From positions 7,704 to 71,703 of the forward strand of contig DCGX01000012.1 in NCBI GenBank assembly GCA_002315505.1: DNA of 64,000 bases, in the 5' to 3' direction. Numbering within the stretch: the stretch's first letter is position 1; every line of letters starts with the position of its first letter. The translations under genes were made by a program, and so were the position numbers. The notes beneath the pieces are model-generated. The model was not told the DNA's origin. It searched no databases and was given only the letters and a program-made list of their open reading frames with translations. This DNA is from Ruminococcaceae bacterium UBA1767. GTDB lineage: Bacteria; Bacillota; Clostridia; Oscillospirales; Acutalibacteraceae. This document shows positions 8,631-17,846 of the stretch, one piece after another.

Positions 8631-10511
8631 ATGGCTACTGATATTTCACAAGTTATTAAATCCTGTACAATTAATGTGGCAAGACATTACAGAATAGATA
8701 TTTCCGAAAATGAGCTTGAAAAGTTTATCGGCAATTCAGCGGAGAAAAATAATATTTTGGATGACGAAGCCGAAATGACGATTTCCGTGCTTGCCGATGA
8801 TAATAACGCTCTTTTTTCGATTGACCTAAGACTTCTTCGTCGTGGTGACAGAGCGAATATACTTGCAAGTGAAAATGCGGTGGAATTTGAATTGAAGCTT
8901 CCGGATGCAGATAAGGTGCTCGGCAATTCGCATAATAATATCTGGTGGATGATTCCGCAGTTTTGCAACAGATTTGATGAACTCAAGCCTTGCACGCAGG
9001 GCGCATTGATGAAAAGCGGAAACGAATATATTTATCTTCTTCCGCTGAATGGTGACAACTGCTTTTGCGAATTGGGAGAAGGCAGGGCATATCTCTCAAT
9101 CGGCAGTATGGAATATGACAGAGTGAGCGGTTATTTTCTCTGCGTATCGAAAAGCGATGACCCATACAAAGCGATAGAAAATGCTTATTATTTTGCAAGA
9201 AAAAACGGTGGAATAAAAGGAAAGCTTGTTGAAGAAAAAGAGTGGCCGAGGCAACTCAGAGGACTCGGTATGTGCACGTGGAATATGTGCTACAAGGATT
9301 TGACGAGTGAAAAAATATATCAGAAGCTCGATGAGCTTCGTGAGAAAAAAATTCCCGTTAAATGGTTTCTGTTTGATAACGGCTGGCTTCAGTTAAATGA
9401 GCATGCACTTGCATCATTTAAGGAAGACAAAAATAAAATTCCCGAAGGACTGAAGGAATGTATTAGAAAAATAAAAAAAGCTTATGGCATAGAGTACGTC
9501 GGAGTGTGGCACACCTTCAACGGCTACAGTATGGGAATTGACCCGAACAGTGAACTGTTCGAGGAACAAAAAGAAAATCTTGAAAAGACGGCAGGCGGAA
9601 TAATCAGTATTTCGGGTGAAGCGCAAAAGGCTTTTAACTTCTGGGACAGCTGGCATACTTATCTTGAAGAATGTGGTGTTGATTTTATCAAGGTCGATTC
9701 ACAAAGCACTTACCCTGTTTTATGCGAAGGCACTAAGTCAAATATTTACTATACCCGAAGCAATCATAATGCGCTTGAAATGTCGGCAGAAAAGCATTTC
9801 GGCGGAGCGGTAATAAATTGTATGGGTATGGATATGCTGAATGTCCTTGAAAGAAACACGGCAATTTCAAGAACGAGCGGAGATTTTGACCCGCATGGAA
9901 GTCCTGTGCGTTTTTATAAGCATCTTGTGCAGGATGCATGGAATTCACTGTGGCACGGCAGGATGTATATCGGCGACTTTGATATGGTGTGGTCTTCGTC
10001 GGGAGATTTTCTTAAGCACGAAGGTGTTTTGCGTGCAATCAGCGGCGGACCTGTCTATTTAAGTGACGAAATCGGCACAACAATTTATGAGAATATACGT
10101 CCGTGCATTAATAAGGATGGCTCGCTTCCTGTTATGGAGCATTGTGCATTGCCGACAAGAGATATTATTTTTGAGGATTGCTATAAAAGTAAACGACTTG
10201 TAAAGCTGTGGAATGAAAAAAACAAAAACATTGCACTTGCTTTGTTCACACGTGAAGCGGTTACTGATGAAATAATTTATCTTAGCTGTATACCCGGAAT
10301 AAAGTGCGACAGCGAGTATATGGTTTACGAATATTTTACAAAAACAAAGACTGTTATGAAAGGCTCGGATTCGTTTAAGGCTTCACTTAATCCCGATGAG
10401 GTGCGAGCTTATTCGATTATGCCGATAGAAAACGGTGAATATGATTTCTTTGACGAAAAATTATATTTTCCGTTTGCAGGAAAAAAGATTTCTGACGAGT
10501 TGATTATTTAA
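8631..10511 (+). CDS. Raffinose-synthase/Sip1-like alpha-galactosidase-type protein (GH36 relative)
   Basis: 626 residues, no signal peptide. The TIM-barrel part shows GLGMCTWNMCY, WFLFDNGW, GVWHTFNGY, FIKVDSQ (the aspartate at about 356 is in the position of the raffinose-synthase nucleophile) and YIGDFDMVWSS, matching the conserved D-W-D-M-F-x-S block with Trp replaced by Phe. Eukaryotic relatives are raffinose synthases or alkaline alpha-galactosidases; bacterial members are mostly uncharacterised and probably cleave alpha-galactosides. First gene of an operon with a deacetylase-like and a sialidase-fold gene, RBS GGAG before ATG. Confidence 0.82.
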   Translation: MATDISQVIKSCTINVARHYRIDISENELEKFIGNSAEKNNILDDEAEMTISVLADDNNALFSIDLRLLRRGDRANILASENAVEFELKLPDADKVLGNSHNNIWWMIPQFCNRFDELKPCTQGALMKSGNEYIYLLPLNGDNCFCELGEGRAYLSIGSMEYDRVSGYFLCVSKSDDPYKAIENAYYFARKNGGIKGKLVEEKEWPRQLRGLGMCTWNMCYKDLTSEKIYQKLDELREKKIPVKWFLFDNGWLQLNEHALASFKEDKNKIPEGLKECIRKIKKAYGIEYVGVWHTFNGYSMGIDPNSELFEEQKENLEKTAGGIISISGEAQKAFNFWDSWHTYLEECGVDFIKVDSQSTYPVLCEGTKSNIYYTRSNHNALEMSAEKHFGGAVINCMGMDMLNVLERNTAISRTSGDFDPHGSPVRFYKHLVQDAWNSLWHGRMYIGDFDMVWSSSGDFLKHEGVLRAISGGPVYLSDEIGTTIYENIRPCINKDGSLPVMEHCALPTRDIIFEDCYKSKRLVKLWNEKNKNIALALFTREAVTDEIIYLSCIPGIKCDSEYMVYEYFTKTKTVMKGSDSFKASLNPDEVRAYSIMPIENGEYDFFDEKLYFPFAGKKISDELII

Positions 10512-10574
10512 TTGCATTGATGCGATTGTATTTATTTTTGAGTATGTTATTATTTGATAAAGGATGTGGTTGAA

Positions 10575-11399
10575 GTGCAAATGTGCTTGAAGGATGGAAA
10601 AAGAAAAGTTCTGACGTTCAGCTATGATGACGGAAACACTCAGGATATACGATTGATTGAAATATTAAACAGATATGGTCTTAAGGGAACATTTAATGTT
10701 AACACAGGCTTGTTTTTGAACGATGCTTCTCAAAGAGATGGTGAGGGTAAACTGACGTGGAACGAGGCTGAAGAATTATTTAATAATTCAGGTCACGAGG
10801 TTGCAGTTCATACACTGACCCACCCGTGGATTGCTTCATTAAAAAGTCACGAGGCAATAAAGGAAATTACGGAAGACAGAAAAAATATAGAAAAGCATTT
10901 TTGCTCACTCGGAAAAGGAATGGCATATCCGTACGGATGCTACAGTGACGAAACTCTGGAAGTGCTGAAATTGTGCGGTATCGTGTATTCAAGAACAACT
11001 AAGTCAACTCACAGCTTTATCTTTCCCGAAAACTGGCTTGAGCTTCACCCGACCTGTCATCATAATGACGCAGGGCTTATGGCTCTCGCTGATAAATTCA
11101 TAAACGATGACCCGAGATGGGGAATCTGCAATATGTTTTATGTGTGGGGACACAGCTACGAATTTGACAGAAATGACAACTGGGATTTGATTGAAAAATT
11201 TGCCGAAAAAATATCAGGCAAGGAAGATATCTGGTACGCAACCAATATTGAAATTTATGACTATGTCAAGGCATATGAAAGACTTGAAGCCTCGGCAGAT
11301 AACACGATAGTTTGCAATCCGTCAGCTGTTCCCGTATGGTTTTTTGAAAACGGAAATACATACAAAATCGAACCCGGCGAAAAGCTGATAATAAAATAA
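10575..11399 (+). CDS. Polysaccharide deacetylase-like (NodB fold) protein
   Basis: The NodB motif 1 is present as TFSYDDG (Asp pair at about 18-19) and motif 2 as HTLTHPW (metal-binding histidines at about 79 and 83). The family removes N- or O-acetyl groups with a divalent metal. There is no signal peptide, so the substrate is probably an imported oligosaccharide. The start is uncertain: an upstream TTG at 10554 opens the frame, but AGGA at 10561-10564 better serves the GTG at 10575 (274 residues); ATG at 10581 is also possible. The C-terminal ~25 residues look like a small beta domain. Same operon as the flanking genes. Confidence 0.82.
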   Translation: MQMCLKDGKRKVLTFSYDDGNTQDIRLIEILNRYGLKGTFNVNTGLFLNDASQRDGEGKLTWNEAEELFNNSGHEVAVHTLTHPWIASLKSHEAIKEITEDRKNIEKHFCSLGKGMAYPYGCYSDETLEVLKLCGIVYSRTTKSTHSFIFPENWLELHPTCHHNDAGLMALADKFINDDPRWGICNMFYVWGHSYEFDRNDNWDLIEKFAEKISGKEDIWYATNIEIYDYVKAYERLEASADNTIVCNPSAVPVWFFENGNTYKIEPGEKLIIK

Positions 11400-11427
11400 A
11401 ATCGATAAATAACGAGAGGATGTTTTT

Positions 11428-12447
11428 ATGATAAAATCGGCAAAAAAAGAATTTGTTTTTGAATTCGGAACGGTTACACCTTCCTGTCACGCATCAACAG
11501 TGCTTCCGCTTGATAATGGTGAAGTGATTGTTGCATGGTTTGGCGGAAAGCACGAGAAAAATCCCGATGTTGAAATTTACGTTTCAATACGCAGTGCTGA
11601 TGGTGAGTGGAGCACACCTGTTGTTGTATCTGATAATGATAAGATTGCACACTGGAATCCTGTGCTTTATAAAAGACAAAACGGAGAAATAATTCTTTAC
11701 TTTAAGTATGGTGAGGAAATTCCGACATGGATAACAAAATATGTTGTAAGCAAGGATAACGGCAGAACATGGTCAGAACCAAGGGAGCTTGTTTCAGGAG
11801 ATGTCGGAGGCAGAGGTCCTGTAAAGGATAAGTGCCTGTTGCTTTCAGACGGTACACTTCTTGCACCTGCTTCGACAGAGGACGGAAAGTGGAGATGCTT
11901 CATTGACCGCTCAGATGATGACGGAATCACTTGGGAGAGGACGGATTATTTTCCTCAGCCTAAATATAAGGGTATAAACGTCGGACTTATACAGCCGACA
12001 TTGTGGGAGTCTGCACCGGGAATCGTGCACTGCTTTATGCGCTCAAATGCAGGTGCAATTTATCGCAGTGATTCTGACAATTACGGAAAAACATGGTCAA
12101 AGCCGAAACGGACACGTCTTCCCAACAACAATTCGGGAATAGACTGTGCAAAGGACGAAAATGGCAGACTCTGGCTTATTTATAATCCCGTCGATGTAAA
12201 CTGGGGAGTGAGATATCCGCTTTTGCTTTCGTGTTCGGACAATAACGGCAAATCCTTTGAGCCGATTCTCAATTGTGAGCCGGGATTTAAGTCTGCACCT
12301 GATAAGTCAGAAACAGGTAAAAAAATATCAAAGCAGGCAAGGGGAGAATTTTCATATCCTGCAATAGTGTATGACAATAACAAATTGTATATTTCATACA
12401 CACACAACAGAAAACAGATTGTATTCTGGAAAATTGAGCTTGAATAA
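11428..12447 (+). CDS. Sialidase-fold (BNR/Asp-box) glycosidase or lyase
   Basis: 339 residues forming a beta-propeller. Asp-box repeats are visible as SKDNGRTWSEP, SDNYGKTWSKP and SCSDNNGKSFE. The N-terminal HASTVLPLDNGEVIVAWFGG and GGRGPVKDKCLLLSDGTLLAP blocks are typical of the BNR_2 type exo-alpha-sialidase annotation. I do not see the F-R-I-P arginine motif of true sialidases, so activity on sialic acid is doubtful. No signal peptide: cytoplasmic. It begins 28 bp after the deacetylase-like gene with RBS GAGAGG, last gene of the operon. Confidence 0.82.
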   Translation: MIKSAKKEFVFEFGTVTPSCHASTVLPLDNGEVIVAWFGGKHEKNPDVEIYVSIRSADGEWSTPVVVSDNDKIAHWNPVLYKRQNGEIILYFKYGEEIPTWITKYVVSKDNGRTWSEPRELVSGDVGGRGPVKDKCLLLSDGTLLAPASTEDGKWRCFIDRSDDDGITWERTDYFPQPKYKGINVGLIQPTLWESAPGIVHCFMRSNAGAIYRSDSDNYGKTWSKPKRTRLPNNNSGIDCAKDENGRLWLIYNPVDVNWGVRYPLLLSCSDNNGKSFEPILNCEPGFKSAPDKSETGKKISKQARGEFSYPAIVYDNNKLYISYTHNRKQIVFWKIELE

Positions 12448-12486
12448 AATAACAGGATTTTGATATGAGTAAATTTTAATTTCATA

Positions 12487-12515
12487 TTGAAAATATTTTG
12501 AAAATATATTAGAAT
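12487..12515 (+). promoter_or_regulatory. Promoter for secreted metallophosphoesterase
   Basis: TTGAAA, 17-bp spacer, TAGAAT. RBS AGGGGG lies close to the ATG at 12544. Confidence 0.7.
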
Positions 12516-12543
12516 AATACAAAATTATTCAGGGGGATTTATA

Positions 12544-13989
12544 ATGAAGAAGATTACAAAAAGCAGTATTTGCTTTGTGCTTTGTCTGATATTGGCGTTC
12601 AGTTGCTTTACAACTGCATTTGCAGGTGACAATTGGCACACATACTGGCAGACAAACTCAGAGGATATTTCAAAGGGAATTTATATCGCACCGGGTCAGA
12701 CCGAGAGTGAAAGAACTATCAGATGGTACACTGACAAGGCTGAAGGAAACTATGTTGCATTAAGTCTCAGCGAAGATATGAATAATGCCGAGAAATACAC
12801 CGCATCTGTTACAGAAACACCGCAGGGTGATTATTCTGCTGAGGCATATATCAGCTCACTTGAAAAAGGCGAAACATATTACTATACCTGCAATTCCGAC
12901 GGCTATACTTCTTCTGTTTACAACTTCACAACAGTTGCAGACAATGAATTTTCAGCCTTGTATGTAACTGACGTTCACATCAGCTACGATGAAGAGAATG
13001 AGGACAACCTGGAAAATCAGGCAGGAACATTTGCCAATGTTATTTCACAGGCAAATGATAAATCGGAAATTTCTCTTATTCTTTCAACAGGTGACCAGGC
13101 GTCACTCGGAAGACGAGATGAATATTGCGGTTTCGTTGCATCTGAGGATGCCAAGAACACAACAATTGCAATTCTTGAGGGTAACCATGACAGAAAGAAC
13201 ATCGACTACAGATACTTCAACGCAAATCCCGAAACAGATGAATGCGGTGTCAGAAGCTACATCGGCGGTGACTACTGGTTCGTAAAGGGTGACACTCTTT
13301 TCCTTGTTATGGATGCAAACAATGCAGATGGTGCATATCACCGTCGATTCATTAAAAATGCGGTTAACGAAAACAAGGATGTCAAGTGGAGGGTTGCAAT
13401 GTTCCACCATGACCTTCTCGGACAGAGAATTGAGCACAGAGAAAGCGAGAATGCTCTTCTCAGAACAATCTGGATTCCACTTATGGACGAATTCGCAATT
13501 GACCTTGTTCTTATGGGACACAGTCATTACTACACACTTTCAGACGTTGTTTACAGAAAGAAATCAGTTCTTTCTACTGCAGACATTGACGAGGTAACAG
13601 ATGCAAAGGGCAGTATCTATATGGTGTCGGGTTCAATTAATCGTCCGAGAACCATTGACCCTGAAGAAGAAATTCCTGTAGGTGACAGAATCGGCAAGTA
13701 TGTTGATACGGAAAACGTAATATACAATGTTCTCGATTTTTCTGAGGATTCAATCGTAATCAAGAGCTTCTATGAAGGTGAGAGCGAGCCGTTCAACTCA
13801 TTCACTATTTCAAAGACAACACAGCAGGGCGGTCACCCGAAATATATTCATAATCCGTTAAATTTTGCAGCAAGATTCCTCGGTGAAGTATATGCAATAT
13901 TCAATAATCTTGGTGTAAAGAGTGACCTTAAGGAAAAATACGGAGTTGAGATTCCGTTTTTTGCAGCTCTTTTCGGAACTCAGAAATAA
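12544..13989 (+). CDS. Secreted purple-acid-phosphatase-like metallophosphoesterase with C-terminal tail
   Basis: 481 residues. Signal peptide with AFA cleavage site. Residues ~30-135 form a fibronectin-III-like domain as in purple acid phosphatases; then calcineurin-like metal motifs TDVHIS (Asp ~143, His ~145), STGDQAS, EGNHDR, MFHHDLL and MGHSHYY (His ~326, 328). It should hydrolyse phosphomonoesters or diesters outside the cell with a di-metal centre. The last 50 residues leave the catalytic fold and are hydrophobic/aromatic (NFAARFLGEVYAIF, then IPFFAALFG), the tail type seen in other secreted proteins here. Monocistronic, ended by a strong terminator. Confidence 0.88.
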   Translation: MKKITKSSICFVLCLILAFSCFTTAFAGDNWHTYWQTNSEDISKGIYIAPGQTESERTIRWYTDKAEGNYVALSLSEDMNNAEKYTASVTETPQGDYSAEAYISSLEKGETYYYTCNSDGYTSSVYNFTTVADNEFSALYVTDVHISYDEENEDNLENQAGTFANVISQANDKSEISLILSTGDQASLGRRDEYCGFVASEDAKNTTIAILEGNHDRKNIDYRYFNANPETDECGVRSYIGGDYWFVKGDTLFLVMDANNADGAYHRRFIKNAVNENKDVKWRVAMFHHDLLGQRIEHRESENALLRTIWIPLMDEFAIDLVLMGHSHYYTLSDVVYRKKSVLSTADIDEVTDAKGSIYMVSGSINRPRTIDPEEEIPVGDRIGKYVDTENVIYNVLDFSEDSIVIKSFYEGESEPFNSFTISKTTQQGGHPKYIHNPLNFAARFLGEVYAIFNNLGVKSDLKEKYGVEIPFFAALFGTQK

Positions 13990-14012
13990 TTACAAAATAC
14001 ACAAAAAATCCG

Positions 14013-14043
14013 TTCGGAGATAGCGATATCTCCGAATTTTTTT
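14013..14043 (+). terminator. Rho-independent terminator
   Basis: Perfect 10-bp stem TTCGGAGATA / TATCTCCGAA with GCGA loop, followed by a T-run. Confidence 0.95.
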
Positions 14044-14129
14044 CTTTACGAAAATGAAAACGATATTACTTGTTAAAAACAAACAAATAGAGGACTAAAA
14101 AATCATATATTATGCTACCAGACTAAATC

Positions 14130-14159
14130 TTGATTAGAGTAAAACAAATGTGATATAAT
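14130..14159 (+). promoter_or_regulatory. Promoter for zinc-ribbon/GPH symporter operon
   Basis: TTGATT, 18-bp spacer, TATAAT preceded by TGA. Confidence 0.75.
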
Positions 14160-14191
14160 TAATAAAATAAAATAGATAGAGGAGGTATTAG

Positions 14192-15070
14192 ATGGCGGAT
14201 TGTCCTAAATGCGGTCATCATCTTAAGATGACAGACTGGCGTCCGAAATGTCCTAACTGTGGAGTCAACATGGTCTTGTATGACGAGCAGGAGCGTATGA
14301 TGCAGGATGCGGATATTGCAGAAGTGCAGTATTATCATTTTCAGAAAAAAATTGATCGTCTGAAAGCATCTTTTGCAGGCTCAAAGTTGGCGATTGTCAG
14401 AATTTTTACATCGCTTCTTCCGATTGGAGCAATTTTTCTGCCATTGATTAAGGCAAAGGTTACTGAACCATTCAAACCTATGGATGGTGGAATCAGTATA
14501 CTGACTATTGTAGATTGCTTTGATAAGCTGAATGGTGATACTATTGCAGGAGCTATGGAAATCGGAAAAACTCCGACAACTTTTCTGCTTGTGTCTGCGG
14601 CATTGTTTGCACTGTCGTTATTGGCACTTGTTGCACACTTTTTACTTCTTACTCTTGCCTGTTCACCAAAGGGTAAGATTAGAAATACCGTGCTTGATGT
14701 AATCATTCTTGTAACAACAATCGGCTCATTAATTGCGGCTCTCGCAATGCCGGACGGAGGAGCAGTAATCGGTACAGTCGGTATCGGCGGATATCTGTAT
14801 GTACTTCTTCAGATTGCAAATGTTGTTGTTGACCTTATGGTATTCAAAAAAGGTATCACAATTAAGCATAAGCAGTGCTATGTTGGTGGTATTCCTATTG
14901 AAGAATACTTCGAGATGAAGGAAAAAGGAATGACAACGGAAGAAATTCGACCGATTCAATATGAACGTCTTCATCAGATGCGTGTTGAAAAAGAAGAAAG
15001 ATTGAAGAAAGAAGCCGAAGAGGCTGAAAAGAAAAAAGCAGAGGAGGCGACTGCAAGTGGAAGAAGATAA
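14192..15070 (+). CDS. Zinc-ribbon membrane protein of unknown function
   Basis: 292 residues. The N-terminal 25 residues are a zinc ribbon: CPKCGHH and CPNCGVN give two CxxC pairs. Then come four probable membrane segments (TSLLPIGAIFLPLI; FLLVSAALFALSLLALVAHFL; VIILVTTIGSLIAALA; YLYVLLQIANVVVDLMVF) and a charged C-terminal coiled coil rich in E, K and A. RBS GAGGAGG. Its last 14 bases overlap the GTG start of the GPH-type symporter, so the two are translationally coupled. The pairing suggests an accessory or regulatory subunit of the transporter, but I recognise no family. Confidence 0.85.
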   Translation: MADCPKCGHHLKMTDWRPKCPNCGVNMVLYDEQERMMQDADIAEVQYYHFQKKIDRLKASFAGSKLAIVRIFTSLLPIGAIFLPLIKAKVTEPFKPMDGGISILTIVDCFDKLNGDTIAGAMEIGKTPTTFLLVSAALFALSLLALVAHFLLLTLACSPKGKIRNTVLDVIILVTTIGSLIAALAMPDGGAVIGTVGIGGYLYVLLQIANVVVDLMVFKKGITIKHKQCYVGGIPIEEYFEMKEKGMTTEEIRPIQYERLHQMRVEKEERLKKEAEEAEKKKAEEATASGRR

Positions 15071-16571
15071 GGCAAACCGAAAAATAGAAAGTCAGTCGTA
15101 CATGGATCGTCTTTTCTGTACAACAAAAGAACGAGTTTCTTATGTTCTTTACAGTGCTTTCGGTCAGACTACTCTCGGTAAATACGATGTTGGTTCTGAG
15201 CTTTGGATGTATGAAATGTACGGAGTTAAGCCTATAGCTTTTGCAAAGGCACAGGTTGCTCTCGGAATTTATGATATTGTTAATGACCCGTTGACAGCAG
15301 GTATCATTGATAATATGCGTACCCGTTGGGGTAAGTTCAAGCCGTTCCAGTATCTTTCGCTTATACCGTCAATTATTCTCGGTATTTACATTTGTATGCT
15401 CCCGATGCTTGCTCAGAATTTGGGTCTTGATGCAAGCGGAAGACTTACATATTATATGATTTATGCATTTGCGAGCGAAACAATCGGTGCATTCTTCGGT
15501 GGTGGCGGTTATATTAATAACGTTTTTACACCTAACCCGAATGAAAGAACGTCACTTCTTGTTAGTTCAAAATTTGTCGGTGACCTGTTCAGAAAACTGC
15601 CGCAACAGATAATTTCAGTTATTCTTGACGTTGTCGGAAACGGTGTCGGATATGCATCCATGACAAAGGTTTTCGTTGTCGGCAAATGGGTTGTATGGAT
15701 TCTTTCAATGGTACCGACTGTTCTGTGGTACATTAACAGTAAAGAGCGTGTTGCTCAGTCGGAAAAACCGCCCAACCCTGTCAAGGGCTTCCTGTCTGTA
15801 TTTAAAAACAGACCGCTCCTTGTATACACACTCAGTGACCTTATTGATGGTATCAATATTGGTCAGGGCGGCGACCTCTATTATAATGATGTTCTTCACT
15901 TTAATACACTTACAACCATTGCGGGTATTCCGGGTTCTCCGATTTCATATGCAAGCTACGGCTTTGTTTCAAAGCTCAGAGCACGTCTTTCAACCAAGAC
16001 CCTCTGGTTCTGTTGCCGAGGTTCAACCTTCTTCAGAGAGGTTCTGTTCCTTTGCGTAGGACTTATCGGCGGAAAGAAGCACGGCTTGTATCTTAAGAAG
16101 ATTCCTATGATGCTTGCATTCATGGTAGGTAACTGCGTAGAGATGTGCTTCTATGCTACAAATCGTGTTATCGGTGATGAAATCAACTACGAAGTTCTCG
16201 ACTACTGCGAATGGAAAAACGGCTATCGTGTTGAGGCTACAGTTAATATGATGAAGGGTTACTTCACAAAGGTTAAGGATATGATTCTTAAGATTATTAA
16301 CGCATGGCTTCTTGAAACATGGGCAGGATATCAGGTTGGTGAAGGTTCAGTTCAGACACTCGATACAAAGTATCGTTTGTTCGTAACAGCTTTCGGACCG
16401 AGACTTATCTTTGATGCATTGTGCTTTGTTCCGATGTTCTTCTATAATATCGACGCAAGCACTCGTACAAGAATGTACAGTGACCTCGAACGTGTTCGTT
16501 CGATGCGTGCAAACATGGAAAAAGCAATAGCAGATGTGGATGAGGCAGAAGAAACTTCAAACGCAGAATGA
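15057..16571 (+). CDS. GPH/MelB-type sugar:cation symporter (MFS_2)
   Basis: 504 residues, about 12 membrane segments. The glycoside-pentoside-hexuronide family signature is clear: GIYDIVNDPLTAG followed by DNMRTRWGKFKPF. Such proteins import di- or oligosaccharides or uronides with Na+ or H+. GTG start inside the end of the zinc-ribbon gene; upstream GAGGAGG serves as RBS. The substrate is not evident, though the surroundings suggest plant or host glycan fragments. Confidence 0.88.
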   Translation: MEEDKANRKIESQSYMDRLFCTTKERVSYVLYSAFGQTTLGKYDVGSELWMYEMYGVKPIAFAKAQVALGIYDIVNDPLTAGIIDNMRTRWGKFKPFQYLSLIPSIILGIYICMLPMLAQNLGLDASGRLTYYMIYAFASETIGAFFGGGGYINNVFTPNPNERTSLLVSSKFVGDLFRKLPQQIISVILDVVGNGVGYASMTKVFVVGKWVVWILSMVPTVLWYINSKERVAQSEKPPNPVKGFLSVFKNRPLLVYTLSDLIDGINIGQGGDLYYNDVLHFNTLTTIAGIPGSPISYASYGFVSKLRARLSTKTLWFCCRGSTFFREVLFLCVGLIGGKKHGLYLKKIPMMLAFMVGNCVEMCFYATNRVIGDEINYEVLDYCEWKNGYRVEATVNMMKGYFTKVKDMILKIINAWLLETWAGYQVGEGSVQTLDTKYRLFVTAFGPRLIFDALCFVPMFFYNIDASTRTRMYSDLERVRSMRANMEKAIADVDEAEETSNAE

Positions 16572-16579
16572 TAAATTAA

Positions 16580-16606
16580 ATCGGCTCCGTAAGGGGTCGA
16601 TTTTTT
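16580..16606 (+). terminator. Terminator of symporter operon
   Basis: ATCGGCTCC / GGGGTCGAT stem (with G-U pairs), GTAA loop, T6 tail. Confidence 0.85.
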
Positions 16607-16634
16607 ATATAACCATATGGAATTCATTATATAT

Positions 16635-16675
16635 AAAAAAGCCACTATCTGAAAAAATCAAACAGTGGCTTTTTT
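16635..16675. terminator. Bidirectional terminator
   Basis: AAAAAAGCCACT pairs with AGTGGCTTTTTT. It ends the minus-strand esterase gene and backs up the symporter terminator. Confidence 0.9.
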
Positions 16676-16701
16676 ACTACATTACTTAAATCACAGCAGA
16701 A

Positions 16702-17739
16702 TTACAGACCCATAATTCTTTGGAAGATATTGACAACCTTCAAAATAATGTTTTTGAAGGTTTCAATTACAGCCGTGAGAGGATTAACATTCTTTGAACT
16801 TGATTCTGTATTTCCGTCAAAGTCAGAATAAGTCGATGAAATCCATTCAATAAGTCCGTGCGGAGAAGCAAGGTTAACCGTATTTCCTAATCCGTTTATT
16901 GTGGTCATTTCAGGATAAAGACCATCATCGAGTGTGTGAAGGTCATATGTTATTACCTTTGCAAGATGGTGATTGTCTGATGAAAGTGTGCCATCAGGAT
17001 TGTAAACCGTGCCGAGAGAAGAGAGTCTGCAATTACCCGGATTTACGTTTGTGCTGCAAACATTGTTCCATATTGTCATTGTAGAAAGCTCGTAATTGAT
17101 TATCGGATCCTTTTTGCTGGCAATAATCCAGATTGCTGTTGAAGAACATTTCTTAAGTGTATTGCTTGTAGGTGTTTTTGTTGATGCTAATGGGAATGCA
17201 GTTGCAAAATATTCAGGATAAGCATTGAGCATGTTCCATACCATCGCACCGCCCTGTGACGAGCCTGTAATTGAAATTCTTGTTGTGTCAACGTTATTGT
17301 GTGTTGCAATAAAATCATCAATCAAAGCGCGAAGAGGTTCAACGAAGGAATCTCCCCAGTATTCAACCTTGTTTTCAGGAGCACGCGGAAGAAGAATATA
17401 TGCACCACCCTCAGAAAATCTTGACTGAAGCTCAGATGATGTCCAGTAAGGCATATCACTGTCTGCAAGCTGTGAACCAACATAATCGCCGTGACCGATG
17501 CCGTGAAGAAAAATTACAAGCGGATATTTTTTACTGTCGAGCTTGCCTGCAGGAGAATAATATTCATAATCAAGAGCATAGCCGTTTGTTTCAGGACCTA
17601 CTCCGGACTGGAATTGACCTCGGAGGGCTTCAATACCTGCTGATTTTGAAAGCGGAACTTTAGTAGCTGCACTTGCAAAAACCGGAAGAGATACAACAAT
17701 GATAACCATTGCCATAATTGCGGATATAATTTTTTTCAT
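16702..17739 (-). CDS. Secreted PHB-depolymerase/feruloyl-esterase-like alpha/beta hydrolase with C-terminal tail
   Basis: ATG at 17739 follows AGGAGG and starts a signal peptide (MKKIISAIMAM, ASA cleavage); a longer frame upstream lacks an RBS. 345 residues. The fold is shown by FLHGIGHG (oxyanion loop), TGSSQGG with the nucleophile Ser at about 161, SKKDPI and SPHGLIEW (likely acid and histidine). Related enzymes (carbohydrate esterase family 1, PHB depolymerases) cut ester links such as feruloyl or acetyl groups on plant cell walls. The last 28 residues form an amphipathic hydrophobic tail (TFKNIILKVVNIFQR). Monocistronic, good promoter, terminator downstream. Confidence 0.88.
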   Translation of the reverse strand: MKKIISAIMAMVIIVVSLPVFASAATKVPLSKSAGIEALRGQFQSGVGPETNGYALDYEYYSPAGKLDSKKYPLVIFLHGIGHGDYVGSQLADSDMPYWTSSELQSRFSEGGAYILLPRAPENKVEYWGDSFVEPLRALIDDFIATHNNVDTTRISITGSSQGGAMVWNMLNAYPEYFATAFPLASTKTPTSNTLKKCSSTAIWIIASKKDPIINYELSTMTIWNNVCSTNVNPGNCRLSSLGTVYNPDGTLSSDNHHLAKVITYDLHTLDDGLYPEMTTINGLGNTVNLASPHGLIEWISSTYSDFDGNTESSSKNVNPLTAVIETFKNIILKVVNIFQRIMGL

Positions 17740-17775
17740 ACTTTTACCTCCTATTATATACGGAATTGTGTCTTT

Positions 17776-17804
17776 ATTATAATCCATACTTGTCTTAAAG
17801 TCAA
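17776..17804 (-). promoter_or_regulatory. Promoter for secreted esterase
   Basis: On the minus strand: TTGACT, 17-bp spacer, TATAAT. Confidence 0.85.
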
Positions 17805-17846
17805 TAAGCTGTAAATATGATACATATTTAAAGAGTATTTTGAATG

